Assembly (NCBI GenBank): GCA_028688145.1
Contig: JAQTYU010000013.1
Location: 1-64,000 of the forward strand
Reading direction: 5' to 3'
Length of the DNA: 64,000 nt
Source of the DNA: Thiotrichaceae bacterium
Lineage (GTDB): Bacteria > Pseudomonadota > Gammaproteobacteria > Beggiatoales > Beggiatoaceae
Shown here: in pieces, positions 27,619-38,500 of the stretch
How positions within the stretch are numbered: the first letter of the stretch is position 1
Layout: the number at the start of each line of letters is the position of its first letter
Translations under genes and position numbers: made by a program
Notes under the pieces: model-generated
Told to the model about the DNA's origin: nothing
The model's input: only the letters and a program-made list of their open reading frames with translations
The model's database searches: none

Positions 27619-28576
27619 GTTCTTTTAAATCCTTGGCAAGGGCGGCGAGCAAGTTTTGCATGTCTTCGGGCGGGGGCGCATTCCATTCCATCATTTCGCC
27701 CGTACGTGGATGCACAAAACCCAAGGTTTCTGCGTGCAAGGCTTGCCGCCCAAAAGTTCTTAAAGTTTCTAAAAACTCAGCACTGGAGGCGGGAGGAATG
27801 CGGAAACGTCCGCCATAAACGGGATCACCGACAATCGGGTGACGTTTATATAACATGTGGACACGAATTTGATGGGTGCGCCCTGTTTCTAATTTTACCC
27901 GTACCAAGGTGTGCGCCCGATAACGCTGCATCACGCGGTAATGGGTAATCGCGGGACGACCGCGACCTTCTTCAACCACCGCCATTTGGGTGCGTAAATT
28001 GGGATGACGATCAATCGGTGCATTCACCGTACCGCCCGAAACCAACACGCCCATAATCACGGCTTGATATTCCCGTTTAAATTCACGCGCTTGTTGTTGA
28101 TTAATCAAGCTGGTGTGCGCGGTCAAATTGCGGGCAACCACTAAAATCCCGCTGGTGTCTTTGTCTAAACGGTGAATAATCCCTGCACGCGGCACATCGC
28201 TGAGTTCGGGGGCGTGAAATAATAAAGCATTGACCAGCGTATTGTGGGCGTTGCCTGCGCCTGGGTGCACCACTAAACCCGCAGGTTTATTAATCACCAA
28301 AACATCCTCATCTTCATATAGAATGTTCAACGGCAAATCTTGGGCTTCCCAAGTCACTTCTTCGCTGCTCTCGGCGACGATTTGAATGTCTTCCCCCCCC
28401 AGCACCTTATCTTTGGCGCGTAAGGGGACGGCATTGACCAATACTTGCCCTTCACGAATCCATTGCTGAAGACGGGCGCGAGAATAGTCGGGGAATAATT
28501 CCGCCAGTGCTTTATCGAGGCGGTAGCCTGACAGCGTTAGCGGAATTTTCGTGTTAAGATATGTCGTTACAGTCAT
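27611..28576 (-). CDS. rluD: 23S rRNA pseudouridine synthase RluD
   Basis: Makes pseudouridines 1911, 1915 and 1917 in helix 69 of 23S rRNA. 321 residues: an S4 RNA-binding domain (about 18-75, YRLDKALAELFPDYSRARLQ) and a RluA-type catalytic domain with HRLDKDTSG (135-143), Asp138 being the nucleophile. GRTHQIRVHM and the FGRQALHAETLGFVHPRTGE tail match RluD. It is divergent from bamD, the standard gammaproteobacterial arrangement, and overlaps pgeF. Confidence 0.96.
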   Translation of the reverse strand: MTVTTYLNTKIPLTLSGYRLDKALAELFPDYSRARLQQWIREGQVLVNAVPLRAKDKVLGGEDIQIVAESSEEVTWEAQDLPLNILYEDEDVLVINKPAGLVVHPGAGNAHNTLVNALLFHAPELSDVPRAGIIHRLDKDTSGILVVARNLTAHTSLINQQQAREFKREYQAVIMGVLVSGGTVNAPIDRHPNLRTQMAVVEEGRGRPAITHYRVMQRYRAHTLVRVKLETGRTHQIRVHMLYKRHPIVGDPVYGGRFRIPPASSAEFLETLRTFGRQALHAETLGFVHPRTGEMMEWNAPPPEDMQNLLAALAKDLKEHA

Positions 28577-28629
28577 GGTTTACCCGTATTCTCTGGTGAT
28601 AACTAATAATCGTCTATGTTTGTTTGTTT

Positions 28630-28769
28630 GTTTCAATCCATACTCGAGCTTGTCGAGTGATCAAACCATCGACAAGTCGGTGGCTTGCCTCTCCGTAAAC
28701 GAAGAGCTTACTAAAAATGATAATATGCTAACGCATGTTAGTACAATTGAACTATTTCCCCTAAGGGGG
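28630..28769 (-). repeat. Dispersed intergenic repeat (GGATTGAAAC family), long copy 2
   Basis: The reverse complement aligns block by block with 13377-13526: CCCCCTTAGGGGAAATA, ATGCGTTAG, TAAGCTCTTCG, GAGAGGCAA, CCACCGACTTG, and GAGTATGGATTGAAAC. The middle part diverges and contains its own hairpin around the CTCGA/TCGAG sequences. It fills most of the rluD-bamD divergent gap, so their promoters must lie in or next to it. Confidence 0.75.
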
Positions 28770-28795
28770 AGGTTTCAGACTATAAAGGAAATTAG

Positions 28796-29578
28796 ATGAA
28801 CGCATCTACTCTGATAGCCTTGCTCTTATGTACTACCCTGATTTCAGGCTGTAGCCTTTTTTCCGAAACCGCTGATAAAACATCGGATTGGACAGCCCAA
28901 CAACTTTATGCCGAGGCAAAAGGCGCGTCACAAGAAGGCGACTATGGAACTGCGATCAAGCATTATGAATTGCTCGAAGCGCGTTTTCCATTTGGACGTT
29001 ATGCCCAACAGGCGCAAATGGATATTATTTATGCCTATTATAAGTATGATGAATTGGAATCTGCTTTAGTTGCCTCGGATCGGTTTATTAAACTCTATCC
29101 GCGTCACCCTAATGTCGATTATGTTTATTATATCAAAGGCTTGATAAACTTTGAAAAAAATGCAGGCTTTATCGATAGAATGCTGCCCTTGGATCAATCG
29201 CAGCGCGATCAACGTTCAGCCACCACCGCCTTTAATGATTTTAATGAATTATTAAAACGTTTTCCTGACAGTAAATACAGTGAAGATGCCCGCCTGCGCA
29301 TGTTATATTTACGCAATAGCCTAGCCCAATATGAAGTAAATGTCGCCCGTTTTTATATGGTGCGTGGTGCATACGTTGCTGCGGCAAACCGCGCTAAGAA
29401 AGTCGTGGAATCTTACCAACGCACGCCCGCTGTGCCAGAAGCCTTGGCGGTGATGGCAAAAGCCTATAAAGTTTTAGGAATGAATGATCTGTCAGCAGAC
29501 GCATTGCGGGTGCTAAAACTCAATTTTCCAGACAATGCAGGCATTGCCGAAGTCGAAACTGTCGTGGTCAATCCCTGA
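28796..29578 (+). CDS. bamD: Outer-membrane assembly lipoprotein BamD
   Basis: An essential lipoprotein of the BAM complex that inserts beta-barrel proteins into the outer membrane. 260 residues: a lipoprotein signal with ISGC (Cys19) and then about five TPR-like repeats. The family pattern is clear in LYAEAKGASQEGDYGTAIKH, LLEARFPFGRYAQQAQ, YPRHPNVDYVYYIKGL and LKRFPDSKYSEDARLRM. AAGGAAATTAG precedes the ATG. It is divergent from rluD. A weak hairpin, GATGAGG/CCTCATC, follows at 29591-29617. Confidence 0.96.
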   Translation: MNASTLIALLLCTTLISGCSLFSETADKTSDWTAQQLYAEAKGASQEGDYGTAIKHYELLEARFPFGRYAQQAQMDIIYAYYKYDELESALVASDRFIKLYPRHPNVDYVYYIKGLINFEKNAGFIDRMLPLDQSQRDQRSATTAFNDFNELLKRFPDSKYSEDARLRMLYLRNSLAQYEVNVARFYMVRGAYVAAANRAKKVVESYQRTPAVPEALAVMAKAYKVLGMNDLSADALRVLKLNFPDNAGIAEVETVVVNP

Positions 29579-29650
29579 GTGTTTAAATACGATGAGGATG
29601 CTTACGACACCCTCATCATACTGCCATCCTGCTGTTTGAGGTAATATTCC

Positions 29651-30013
29651 ATGTCAAAAGCACCGATTCCAACTGAAATTCAATTGCATCAAAACTCCCG
29701 TATTTTAGAAATCAGCTTTGAAGAAGCAGGTACTTTTGAATTAAGCTGTGAATTTTTACGGGTTTATTCGCCCTCAGCCGAAGTGCGTGGACACCATGAA
29801 TCACAAGCGGTTTTACAGGTGGGCAAAGAAAAAGTAAATATTGAACGTATTGAGCCTGTCGGTAATTATGCGGTTGCTTTACATTTCGATGATGGACATC
29901 GTACTGGCTTGTATTCATGGGATTATCTCTATTATCTTGGGCAGAATAAAGCCCAGCTCTGGCAAGAATATCTCGATAAATTAGCAAAAGCGGGACACAT
30001 TCATAGCGCGTAA
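29651..30013 (+). CDS. DUF971 (gamma-butyrobetaine hydroxylase-like N-terminal domain) protein
   Basis: A 120-residue soluble protein. The pattern ELSCEFLRVYSPSAEVRGH, then VGNYAVALHFDDGHRTGLYSWDYLYYLG is diagnostic of DUF971, a small domain also found at the N-terminus of gamma-butyrobetaine hydroxylase and in some iron-sulfur-linked proteins. Stand-alone members often sit near hslVU and ubiE; here the neighbours are bamD and a sensor kinase. Function not established. GAGG precedes the ATG at normal distance. Confidence 0.9.
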   Translation: MSKAPIPTEIQLHQNSRILEISFEEAGTFELSCEFLRVYSPSAEVRGHHESQAVLQVGKEKVNIERIEPVGNYAVALHFDDGHRTGLYSWDYLYYLGQNKAQLWQEYLDKLAKAGHIHSA

Positions 30014-30184
30014 TGAGTGGTTTTTGTACGCAAATTGCATAGACACGCCTATATCGAGTCGTGCGCTCAATTCAGACAGGATTGTTATTTTCGCTATGAT
30101 TGACTATGATGAATGTAAGAATTACGTTTTAACCCATTGATTTATTGAATATCACTTTACCAATCTGATTAGAACGTCGCCGCT

Positions 30185-31909
30185 ATGCACCCATTATTAG
30201 AACGCCAATTACGTCGCGCAGGTTTCGAGCTCGATACACTCCCCCAAGATTTAGCGACATGGAAGGAATTTCTAACGCGGATTGAACGTTCCTATGTCAA
30301 TGCGGATCGTGAGCGTGAATTGCCAATCAACGCGACTCCCTCCTCAAGTTTGCTCGAAGCCCAACAAATTAGCCATATTCTCACCGCGATGAGTGATGGT
30401 GTGTGTGCGTTTAATGCACAGGGGCAGTTGCTGTTTATGAATCCTGCGGCAGAGCATTATTTAGGGGCGCAACTCAACCAGTTACAGCAAAGTGATGTGC
30501 TGGAGCGTTTTGATGTACATCTCAAAGTTAATCCTGATGTGCGTCTTGCCACGAAAATTGTGATTGAGCAATTAGCCGATAAACGTATTTTGCAAGACCA
30601 CAATGCAATTTTGCGGCAAGGTCTTGAAACCTTGCATGTTTCTTGTGTTTTTAACCCAATTATTAACAGTGGGCAGATGGTGGGTTTTGTGCTGCTGTTT
30701 AGCGACATCAGCGACATCAAAAATGCAGAAGCGGATTTAATCGCCGCCAAAGAATTTGCTGAAAAAGCCAGTCATGCAAAATCGCAATTTTTATCCAGCA
30801 TGAGCCATGAGTTGCGTACTCCAATGAACGCGATTTTGGGCTATAGCGAATTACTCAAAGAAGATTTAAGTCTGCCCCTTGATGAATTTTGTGAGGATGG
30901 TATTGCCGATATGTTGCAATACGTCTCCAATATTCTGCAAGCAGGCTGGCATTTATTAGAGTTAATCAATAAAGTTTTGGATTTAACCCGTATCGAAGCG
31001 GGTAAATTAGAAGTTGCGATTGCGAAAGTTGAACTAGTCGATTTAATTAAAGAGTGCGCCAGTTTGATCGATCCTTTGGCTGAAAAACGCGAAATTACGG
31101 TTCATAATCAATGTGCCACTTGTGCGCCGACTTATGCCTTGGTGGATCGGGCGCGTTTAAAACAAGTGATCATTAATTTGTTGTCGAATGCGGTGAAGTA
31201 CAATAAACACGCAGGCACGATTACGATTCGCGTGAGTCAAACTCAAATTGAAACAATTCGTATTGAAATCGTGGACACCGGCATTGGCTTGACCCCTGAA
31301 CAACAAGAGCGGGTTTTCGACCCGTTTACGCGGCTTAGCGGCTTGAATTTAATTGAAGGCACAGGCATCGGGCTGACGATTACCAAACGCCTGTTAGAGC
31401 TGATGGATGGGCGCATTGGGCTAGACAGTATTTCTGGGGAAGGCAGCACCTTCTGGATAGATTTGCCCACAGGCGAAGTGGAAATTTCAAATAGCTTTGA
31501 TAGCAACGAGTTACGAAAGTTTATTCTGCTTTATGTAGAAGATAGTCGCACTAACGTCAGTTTAGTGGCGCAAATTTTAAAAGCACGTCCTGATATTGCT
31601 TTAATGTCGGCCCACACCGGAGAAATGGGGCTAGAACTGGCGCACATGCACCATCCCAATGTGATTTTGTTAGATATTAATTTGCCCGGCATGGATGGCT
31701 TTGAAGTATTTCGATGTTTGCAAACGGCTGATGACACCAAAGATATTCCTGTGCTCGCGCTGACAGCAATGGACACCTCGCGCAATATGGACAGGGAAGC
31801 AGGTTTCCTGCGTTATATCGTGAAGCCTTTGGATATTAAACAATTTCTCAGTGCAATTGATGACGCGCTGGAGTTATCGAAGTCGAAAAAGCAGGTGTTG
31901 AGTGAATAG
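30185..31909 (+). CDS. Soluble hybrid sensor histidine kinase with C-terminal receiver
   Basis: 574 residues without membrane segments. Domains: N-terminal helical region (1-55), PAS (about 60-185; ISHILTAMSDGVCAFNAQGQ), HisKA with phospho-acceptor His208 in SSMSHELRTPMNAILGYSELL, HATPase (about 320-435; DTGIGLTPEQQERVFDPF and GTGIGLTITKRLLE), and a receiver (about 445-565) with acceptor Asp497 in ILLDINLPGMDGFEV. It would autophosphorylate on the PAS signal and pass phosphate to its own receiver, then to an unknown Hpt protein. It lies convergent with the chp operon, whose ChpA carries Hpt-type domains, but a link is speculative. Confidence 0.9.
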   Translation: MHPLLERQLRRAGFELDTLPQDLATWKEFLTRIERSYVNADRERELPINATPSSSLLEAQQISHILTAMSDGVCAFNAQGQLLFMNPAAEHYLGAQLNQLQQSDVLERFDVHLKVNPDVRLATKIVIEQLADKRILQDHNAILRQGLETLHVSCVFNPIINSGQMVGFVLLFSDISDIKNAEADLIAAKEFAEKASHAKSQFLSSMSHELRTPMNAILGYSELLKEDLSLPLDEFCEDGIADMLQYVSNILQAGWHLLELINKVLDLTRIEAGKLEVAIAKVELVDLIKECASLIDPLAEKREITVHNQCATCAPTYALVDRARLKQVIINLLSNAVKYNKHAGTITIRVSQTQIETIRIEIVDTGIGLTPEQQERVFDPFTRLSGLNLIEGTGIGLTITKRLLELMDGRIGLDSISGEGSTFWIDLPTGEVEISNSFDSNELRKFILLYVEDSRTNVSLVAQILKARPDIALMSAHTGEMGLELAHMHHPNVILLDINLPGMDGFEVFRCLQTADDTKDIPVLALTAMDTSRNMDREAGFLRYIVKPLDIKQFLSAIDDALELSKSKKQVLSE

Positions 31910-32035
31910 TTTAAGGGATTTTCTGAAGCGTAATTTCCACAACTCACACAGTTACCATAATAAATGACTGGTTAATTGCTTTATCACATAGATTATGAAA
32001 GCTTGTGGTTTAGAGCTTTTGAAAAAACTAAACGA

Positions 32036-32524
32036 TTAAGCAAAGTCAGCCTGTTTAGCGGTTTGATAGATTTCGGATTGGCTAGCAATATATTCAACCA
32101 GACGCTCGCCTGAACTGACACAGGCGATTTTGGTTTGATAAACCACCAGATGTTGAATCGGGGAATGTTCAAGGTACATCATTGGGTGCAAGATTTGAAA
32201 GTCCAAATGCACTTCGCGAATATCCACATTTTCGACTTCATCACAGGTAATGCCCACAGGCACATTCCCTGATTTCAGTAACACAAAATATTCCCGCGAT
32301 TCAGGCAAATCAGGCAATATCAACATATCTTCTGACAGGCAGAACACGGGCGACTCGTGTCCGTAAGCATGCCCACCATACCAACCCACCGCCCCAAAAT
32401 CGGTGGTGCTAAGCTGCAAATCCGCCATAATTTCCACCGATTTCACGTCGTCTTGGGGCACAAATAACATCATGCCCTCAAACAACATCAGCACGTATAA
32501 ATTGGGGTTGGTGGTAATCGACAC
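32036..32524 (-). CDS. CheW-like protein at the end of the chp operon (ChpC-like)
   Basis: 162 residues, no signal or membrane segment. The spacing of short strands, SPVFCLSEDMLILPDLPES, then REYFVLLKSGNVPVGITCDEVENVD, follows the CheW pattern (a strand entering the adaptor core, then glycine and DEV). Overall similarity to classical CheW is low. It starts 4 bp after the chpA stop, so it is certainly in the operon. In Pseudomonas, ChpC is the second, CheW-like adaptor at the same place. It probably couples receptors to ChpA. The name ChpC is positional. Confidence 0.65.
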   Translation of the reverse strand: MSITTNPNLYVLMLFEGMMLFVPQDDVKSVEIMADLQLSTTDFGAVGWYGGHAYGHESPVFCLSEDMLILPDLPESREYFVLLKSGNVPVGITCDEVENVDIREVHLDFQILHPMMYLEHSPIQHLVVYQTKIACVSSGERLVEYIASQSEIYQTAKQADFA

Positions 32525-32528
32525 TGCC

Positions 32529-35500
32529 TTATAACTTCCCAGCTAAAGCTTTATCAATCAAACCTAACAACTCAACATCTTGATAAGGCTTAGTTAAATA
32601 AGCTGTCACCCCCGCGGTCTTCGCTTGTTCACGGTGTTTTTCCGTGGTTCGTGAGGTAATCATAAAAATCGGGATTTTATGTGTGGCTTGGTTGGCGCGG
32701 ACGTGCGCGGTTAATTCCAAACCATTCATACGCGGCATTTCCATATCTACCAACATCACATTGGGGCGAGTTTGGTTCATGACTTCAATCGCTTCTAGTC
32801 CGTCTTTGGCGAGCAGAATATCAAAACCTGCATCTTCCACCAAAATCGATAAAGATTTACGCACGCTGAGCGAGTCGTCCACAATCATAATCTTAGGCGC
32901 ACTGGCACGTACCGCTAAAGAACCTTCGCCACTGGCTTCTGCTTCCTCGTTATAGGAGGACAGTGCTGCCTGCATCGGAGAGCGCAATAATTCAGGAACG
33001 TCTAACAAGGGCATTACGCTCCCGTCGCCCAAAATGGCAGCCCCTGCAATCCCGTGGACTTTCTTGATATATTTCCCCATGGTTTTCATCACGAGGTCAC
33101 GACTGTCGATAAGTTCATCAACGATAATCGCAGTGGTTCCTGTTTCTTGACGCACTAACACGATGGGACGGACTGCATAACCGTCAATGCCTTGCGCATC
33201 GCTGGGCACAGACAGTAAATTTGCCAGTGCTTTCAAAGCGTAGGTATTTTTCCCAATTTTCAGGGTAATTTCATCGCCAACTTTGTGGAATTCCGCTAAA
33301 TTTGGGGCAAGGGCTTGCACAATGCTGTTACTCGGAATCCCGAATTGATTGTGTCCCAGCCGCACCAATAAAACGTGTTCCGTCACCAAAGACATTGGAA
33401 GTTTGAGCAAAATCGTCATGCCCTTGCCCGTTTCCGACATCAAGTCAATCGTGCCTTTCATTTGGCGGATGTTGGAGTGCACCACGTCCATCCCCACGCC
33501 GCGCCCTGAAACCTGCGTTACGCCTGATTTAGTCGAGAAGCCCGACATCAAAATCATCCGCGCCAATTCAGTTTCCGTGACTTCTTGGTTTTCTTTAAGC
33601 AGCCCGCGCTGAATCGCGGTGTAACGAATATTGGTATAATTCAAACCTTGCCCGTCGTCTTTACAACTCACCACGATGTTATTGCCTTCGCGGTAAAAAT
33701 CGAGCTTAATCGTACCTGAGCGCGGCTTGCCTAATAATTCACGTTCATCGGCAGCTTCTAAACCGTGGTCGATAGAGTTCCGCAGAATGTGCATTAACGG
33801 GTCAGAGAGGTTATTCAACACGTCGCTGTCCATGAGAATGTCCATGCCTGACACTTCCAATTCAGCTTCTTTATTGGTGGTACGGCAAGTTTGGCGCACA
33901 TTCCGTTGCAGTTTAGAAACCACGGTGTTCACGGGCACCATGCGGGTACTGGTGACCACCGCTTGGAATTCCTTGTTTAAGCGTTCTTGTTGAATAAACA
34001 TGGTTTCCAAAGCTGCCAAATCGCCATGAATCGACATCCCAACTTCGCGCGTATCGGCAATAGACTCAATAAAGCTGTGCGCCACGCTGTGTAATTCGTT
34101 GTACTCTTCAAATTCTAAGGGGTCGAAATGTTCTTCTGCATCCACAGTTTTACCGTAGCGACTTTCTACGCCTGTAATCCCGCGCACGTCCACCAAAGTT
34201 TCCAAAGAAAAAGTCTTTTGTTGCAGAATCATGCCTTGGTCGTTTAACACGCGGGTACTGTTGATAACGTGTTTTAAACGTTCTTGAATTTGCCCCACAG
34301 AAATCGATAATTCCCCAATCAAACGCATTAAGTTATCAATGGTCTTGGTGGGAACACGCAATACTTGTTCTGGTGAAGCATCGCCAGGTGCCACAGGTTT
34401 AGCCGCTGCTGCACCGCCTGTTTTAGCGGGCGCATCTGCCGCAGCTTTAGCCGCCACAGGCGCATTACCCGCAGGGGCTGCCGCACGCGGGGCAGGGGTT
34501 GCACCGTCTAAATTGCCCTTATCAATACGGTTCGCCCAATCCAAAACATCTTGCAAAACTTGTTGGGCTTGCGGGGGCGGATCATCTTGCCCCATCAACG
34601 CATCGACCATAATTTCTAAACAGTCCGCCGCTTCCACCATCGTATCGGTCAAAGCTTTGGGGGGAACGACTTTATTGCCTGCGAAGTATTCGAGAATATC
34701 TTCCAAGTGGTGGGCAACGTTGGCAATCGCCTTAATCCCCAGAATATTGGAAGAACCTTTTAAAGTGTGCGCCAAACGTTGTGCGCGTTTCACTTCTTCA
34801 AAGTCAGGATTTTGAATAATCCCTTGAATACAGGCAGAAAAATCGCTCGCAGTTTGAGGAGTTTCTTGCAAGTACGCATCTAACAAATCACGATTGACAT
34901 CATCAGGAATTTGTAAGAATACGTCTTCAGGCGTGGCTTGCGTTTGCCGTGAATAAGCAGGCTCTTGATCTGCCTCACTTTCTTCACTTGCGCCTTGGGT
35001 TAAAATATTCAGTAATTTATGTGCGTCATCGTCAGAAAGCGACTTCGCCCATTGTGGTTCCCGAAAATGATTGACCAATTTAATAACAGTGTCCATCGGT
35101 GAACTGATGTACGCCAGCACCAAATCAGGCCATTCTTCGAGTAATTTTTTCGCTTTGCTGCGCGCACCCAAATCTTGGGCGGCAAGGGCTTTCACATTAT
35201 TCGCGATGAATAAACAAACTTCGCTCAAACCTGTTAAGCCGAGCATGTCGGCAGCGGCATTTAAACGTTGGACGTGGTCGCCATAGCTTTCAGCGGCTTC
35301 TTCAAAACCCGCCGCGCCATTGGCAAGACTGGTGAATTTGCCTAGTTCTTCTGCAAGTTCTTCTTTGACCGATTCAAGTTCGCTGCTCAGAATTTCGAGC
35401 ACTTCCGCGTTGCCTAGGGAAATATCCCCACCAACGCTGCTGGTGTCGAGTTCACTGATTTCGCCAGCTTCTTCATCTGCGTCGTAATATTCTTCTTCCT

Positions 35501-38500
35501 CAGTTGCGGCGGCTTCGGCTTCAAAGGCGGCAACTTGTTCGGGAGAATTTGAACTGTTAGTCAACGCGCTTAAAAACTCGCCTGCGCGTTCGGCTTCTAA
35601 AGGCATTGCCCATTCAGACTGCTGTAAATGTGCCACCAGTGCGGGTGCGCCATTCAGCGGGTCATGCAAATAGGACAAGACCAATTGCGGCCATTGTTGA
35701 ATAACCTGTTGTGCTGCTTGGCGTTCAGTCCCATCTAAGGCACTGAATGCCATAAGATTATCGTTTACGAATGTGCAGACATCCTGTAAGCCATTCAGCC
35801 CCGCCATTTCGGCAGCATCCCAAATCGCCTGAACATGGTTAGTATAGTTTTCAATCGCTTCTAAAAAAGCGGGGTTCTCATTTTCCATGGAGACACATAC
35901 CTCAAGGGCCTTCGACAACTCTTCAGCTACATCGGTAATCTGGCTTATCACCAGTTCTAAAATATCAGGGTCTGCGAGGCGAATCGTGGCAACAGGCGCG
36001 GCACTCGTGGTTTGAGTGGCTGCGGTATTGCTGGGCAGCAGGCGACTTAATAAAGTCTGTGCTGCGGATTCCTCCAATGGCATTGCCCATAAGGGGTCTT
36101 GCAAAAACTGTACGAGTTCTGTTGCACCACTGCGTGGGGCTTTTAAATAGCCGACAACGACATTAGTCCAGTTAGCAAACAAGGCTTGTGCCGCTTGCCG
36201 CGTGGGCGCGTCTTGCATACTTAAGCCCATGACGTTGTCATTAATAAACGTACAGACATCTTGCACGCCGCCGAGTTGCGCCATTTCTGCCGCATCCCAA
36301 ACGCTTTGCACATTTTCGTTGTAAGTCTCAACCGCTGTCAAGACGCTTTCGCTGCCTTCTTCGGCATTAATTAAACTTTCTAAGACGGGCGCGAGACTGT
36401 CACCTGTGTCCACCAATTGCCCAATGATTAAATCTAAAATATCGGGGGCGGCGAGCACAATTTCTGGAAGCTCGGTTTCAACTGTATTTTCAGCAGCTTG
36501 GGGAGCAGTAGGTGCAGGCAATAAACGTGCCTGTAAAGCGGTACTGTCCTCTAAAGGCATTGCCCACACAGGATTTTGCAACAATTCAATTAACTGCACT
36601 GCACCCTCGCGAGGAGCTTGCAAATAATCAATTAATGCGCCTGTCCACAAAGCTAACACAGGTTGCGCTTGTTGGCGGGTGAGCTGATCTTGCATACTCA
36701 AACCCATGACATTGTCATTGATGAACATGCAGACATCTTGCACACCGCCGAGTTGCGCCATTTCTGCCGCATCCCAAATGCCTTGCACGTTTTCGGTATA
36801 GCCTTCCACGGCGGCGAGAATGGTTTCACTACCGTCTTCCGCTTGCAATAAACTTTCTGCAATTGGGGTGAGTGCATCGCCAATGTCCGCAATTTGCCCA
36901 ATAATTAAATCTAAAATATCCGCATCTGCGAGCACAATTTCAGGCTCGTCAATTTCAATGGGAAACTCTTCAGATTCCAGAGCCGTTTCTTCTTCAATGG
37001 CTTCCGAAGTTTCTAGCAGATTTTCTGCTTCATTAACTTCTTCAAACTCAGCTTCTTCAAATTCGTCCACACTGAATTTTTCAGGCAAATCTTCAGGCAC
37101 AATTTCCGCAACCGCTTCATCGGGCAAGAATTCTTCTGTAAGTTCTTCAGTTTCTGCAAATGCCTCTGATTCTTCAATAAGAATTTCAGCCTCGACTTCA
37201 TCATTACCCAACTTGCCCAAACTTAACTGCTGTAACAAAGTTTGGGCGCGCTCGTCATCCAACGGAAATGACCAACTGGGGCGGCTCAATAATTGGGTAA
37301 TCTTGGGCGCAGTTTCTAAAGGCTTGTGCAAATACGCCAGAATCAAACTGGGCACAGCTTCTAATTGTGGCTGCGCACTGCGTCGAATCGCCACAGGATG
37401 CGCACTTAATTCAAAAATATTGTCATTTAAGAAGGTGCAAATTTCTTGAATACTGGTCAGTTCGACAGAATCGGCGGCATTCCAAATTGACTGTACATTG
37501 TCGGTATATTGTTCGACCGCTTCCAATAATGCCGCGCTGTCATCTTCTGCTAAACTAAATTTTTGTAAAGCTTTGCTTAATTCGGCACTGGCTTCGGAAA
37601 TTTCGGCGGTGAGACTATCCAAAATATCGGTGGAGACAAAAGGCGCGTCTTCTTCAAGCTCGGCATCAAAAGTGTTGGATGCCGTCGTTTCGGTAACTTC
37701 TTCCGAAAATGCGGTAAACTCTTCAACTTCAGAAAGTTCAGCTTCTGAAGCGATTTCTTCTAAATTATCATCTAATTCTGCTTGTTCCATCGCTTCAAGC
37801 GTATCAAGCTCTTCCTCATCGAGGAGTGTGTCATCTTCAGCAATTTCTTCTAAGGATTCATCGAGGTTGTGGATTGTTGCTAAATTTTCAGCCGCAGCAA
37901 GTTCGCGGTCTGCGGTTTCCGTGATGACACTGTCATCTTCTTCAAAAGCTTCCAACTCTGCTATTAACTCGGCTGGCTCAGTTTCGGTGGATAAACTTTC
38001 CGAATTTTCCACCACTTCACTGGCAAATAAGGCTTCATCTTCAGATAATTCGGAAGTTTCAAACGCATCAACAAACACAGGTTCATGCTCAAAATCGTTT
38101 AAATCTTCGACCACTTCGCTGGCAAATAATTCCGCAGACACCGCTTCGTGCACAACTTCACTAGTTTCTAGGCTTGATAGTGCAACGATTTCCTCGTCAG
38201 TTGCCTCAAGCTCTGCAACGCTTTCGGGTAACTCTTCCAACTCGTCTTCAAGTGCCAGCTCTTCAATTGCTTCAAGCGAGCTATTTGCCAACAAGTCCAT
38301 GTCATCATCGGACAACATCGCTGGTGGTTCTGACAGTTCAAGCAATTCACTTGTCGCAGGTGGTATTTCTTCCACGGACTCAGGCAGCACTTCGAGATAT
38401 TTCTCGGTATCACTTTCAGCGCGGTTGACATAGCGCAACGTGTTTAACTCTTGAGTCAGGCGCGTCAATAAAGCTTTGGACTCCGTCAGCGGAATAAACC

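Noticed and set aside
37498..38433. Long serine-rich reading frame (311 codons) antisense to chpA, with others at 36820-37449 and 38767-39351
   Set aside because: These are shadows of the acidic linkers: GAA- and GAT-rich codons read as TTC and ATC on the other strand give long open, Ser-rich frames without ribosome sites or family features.
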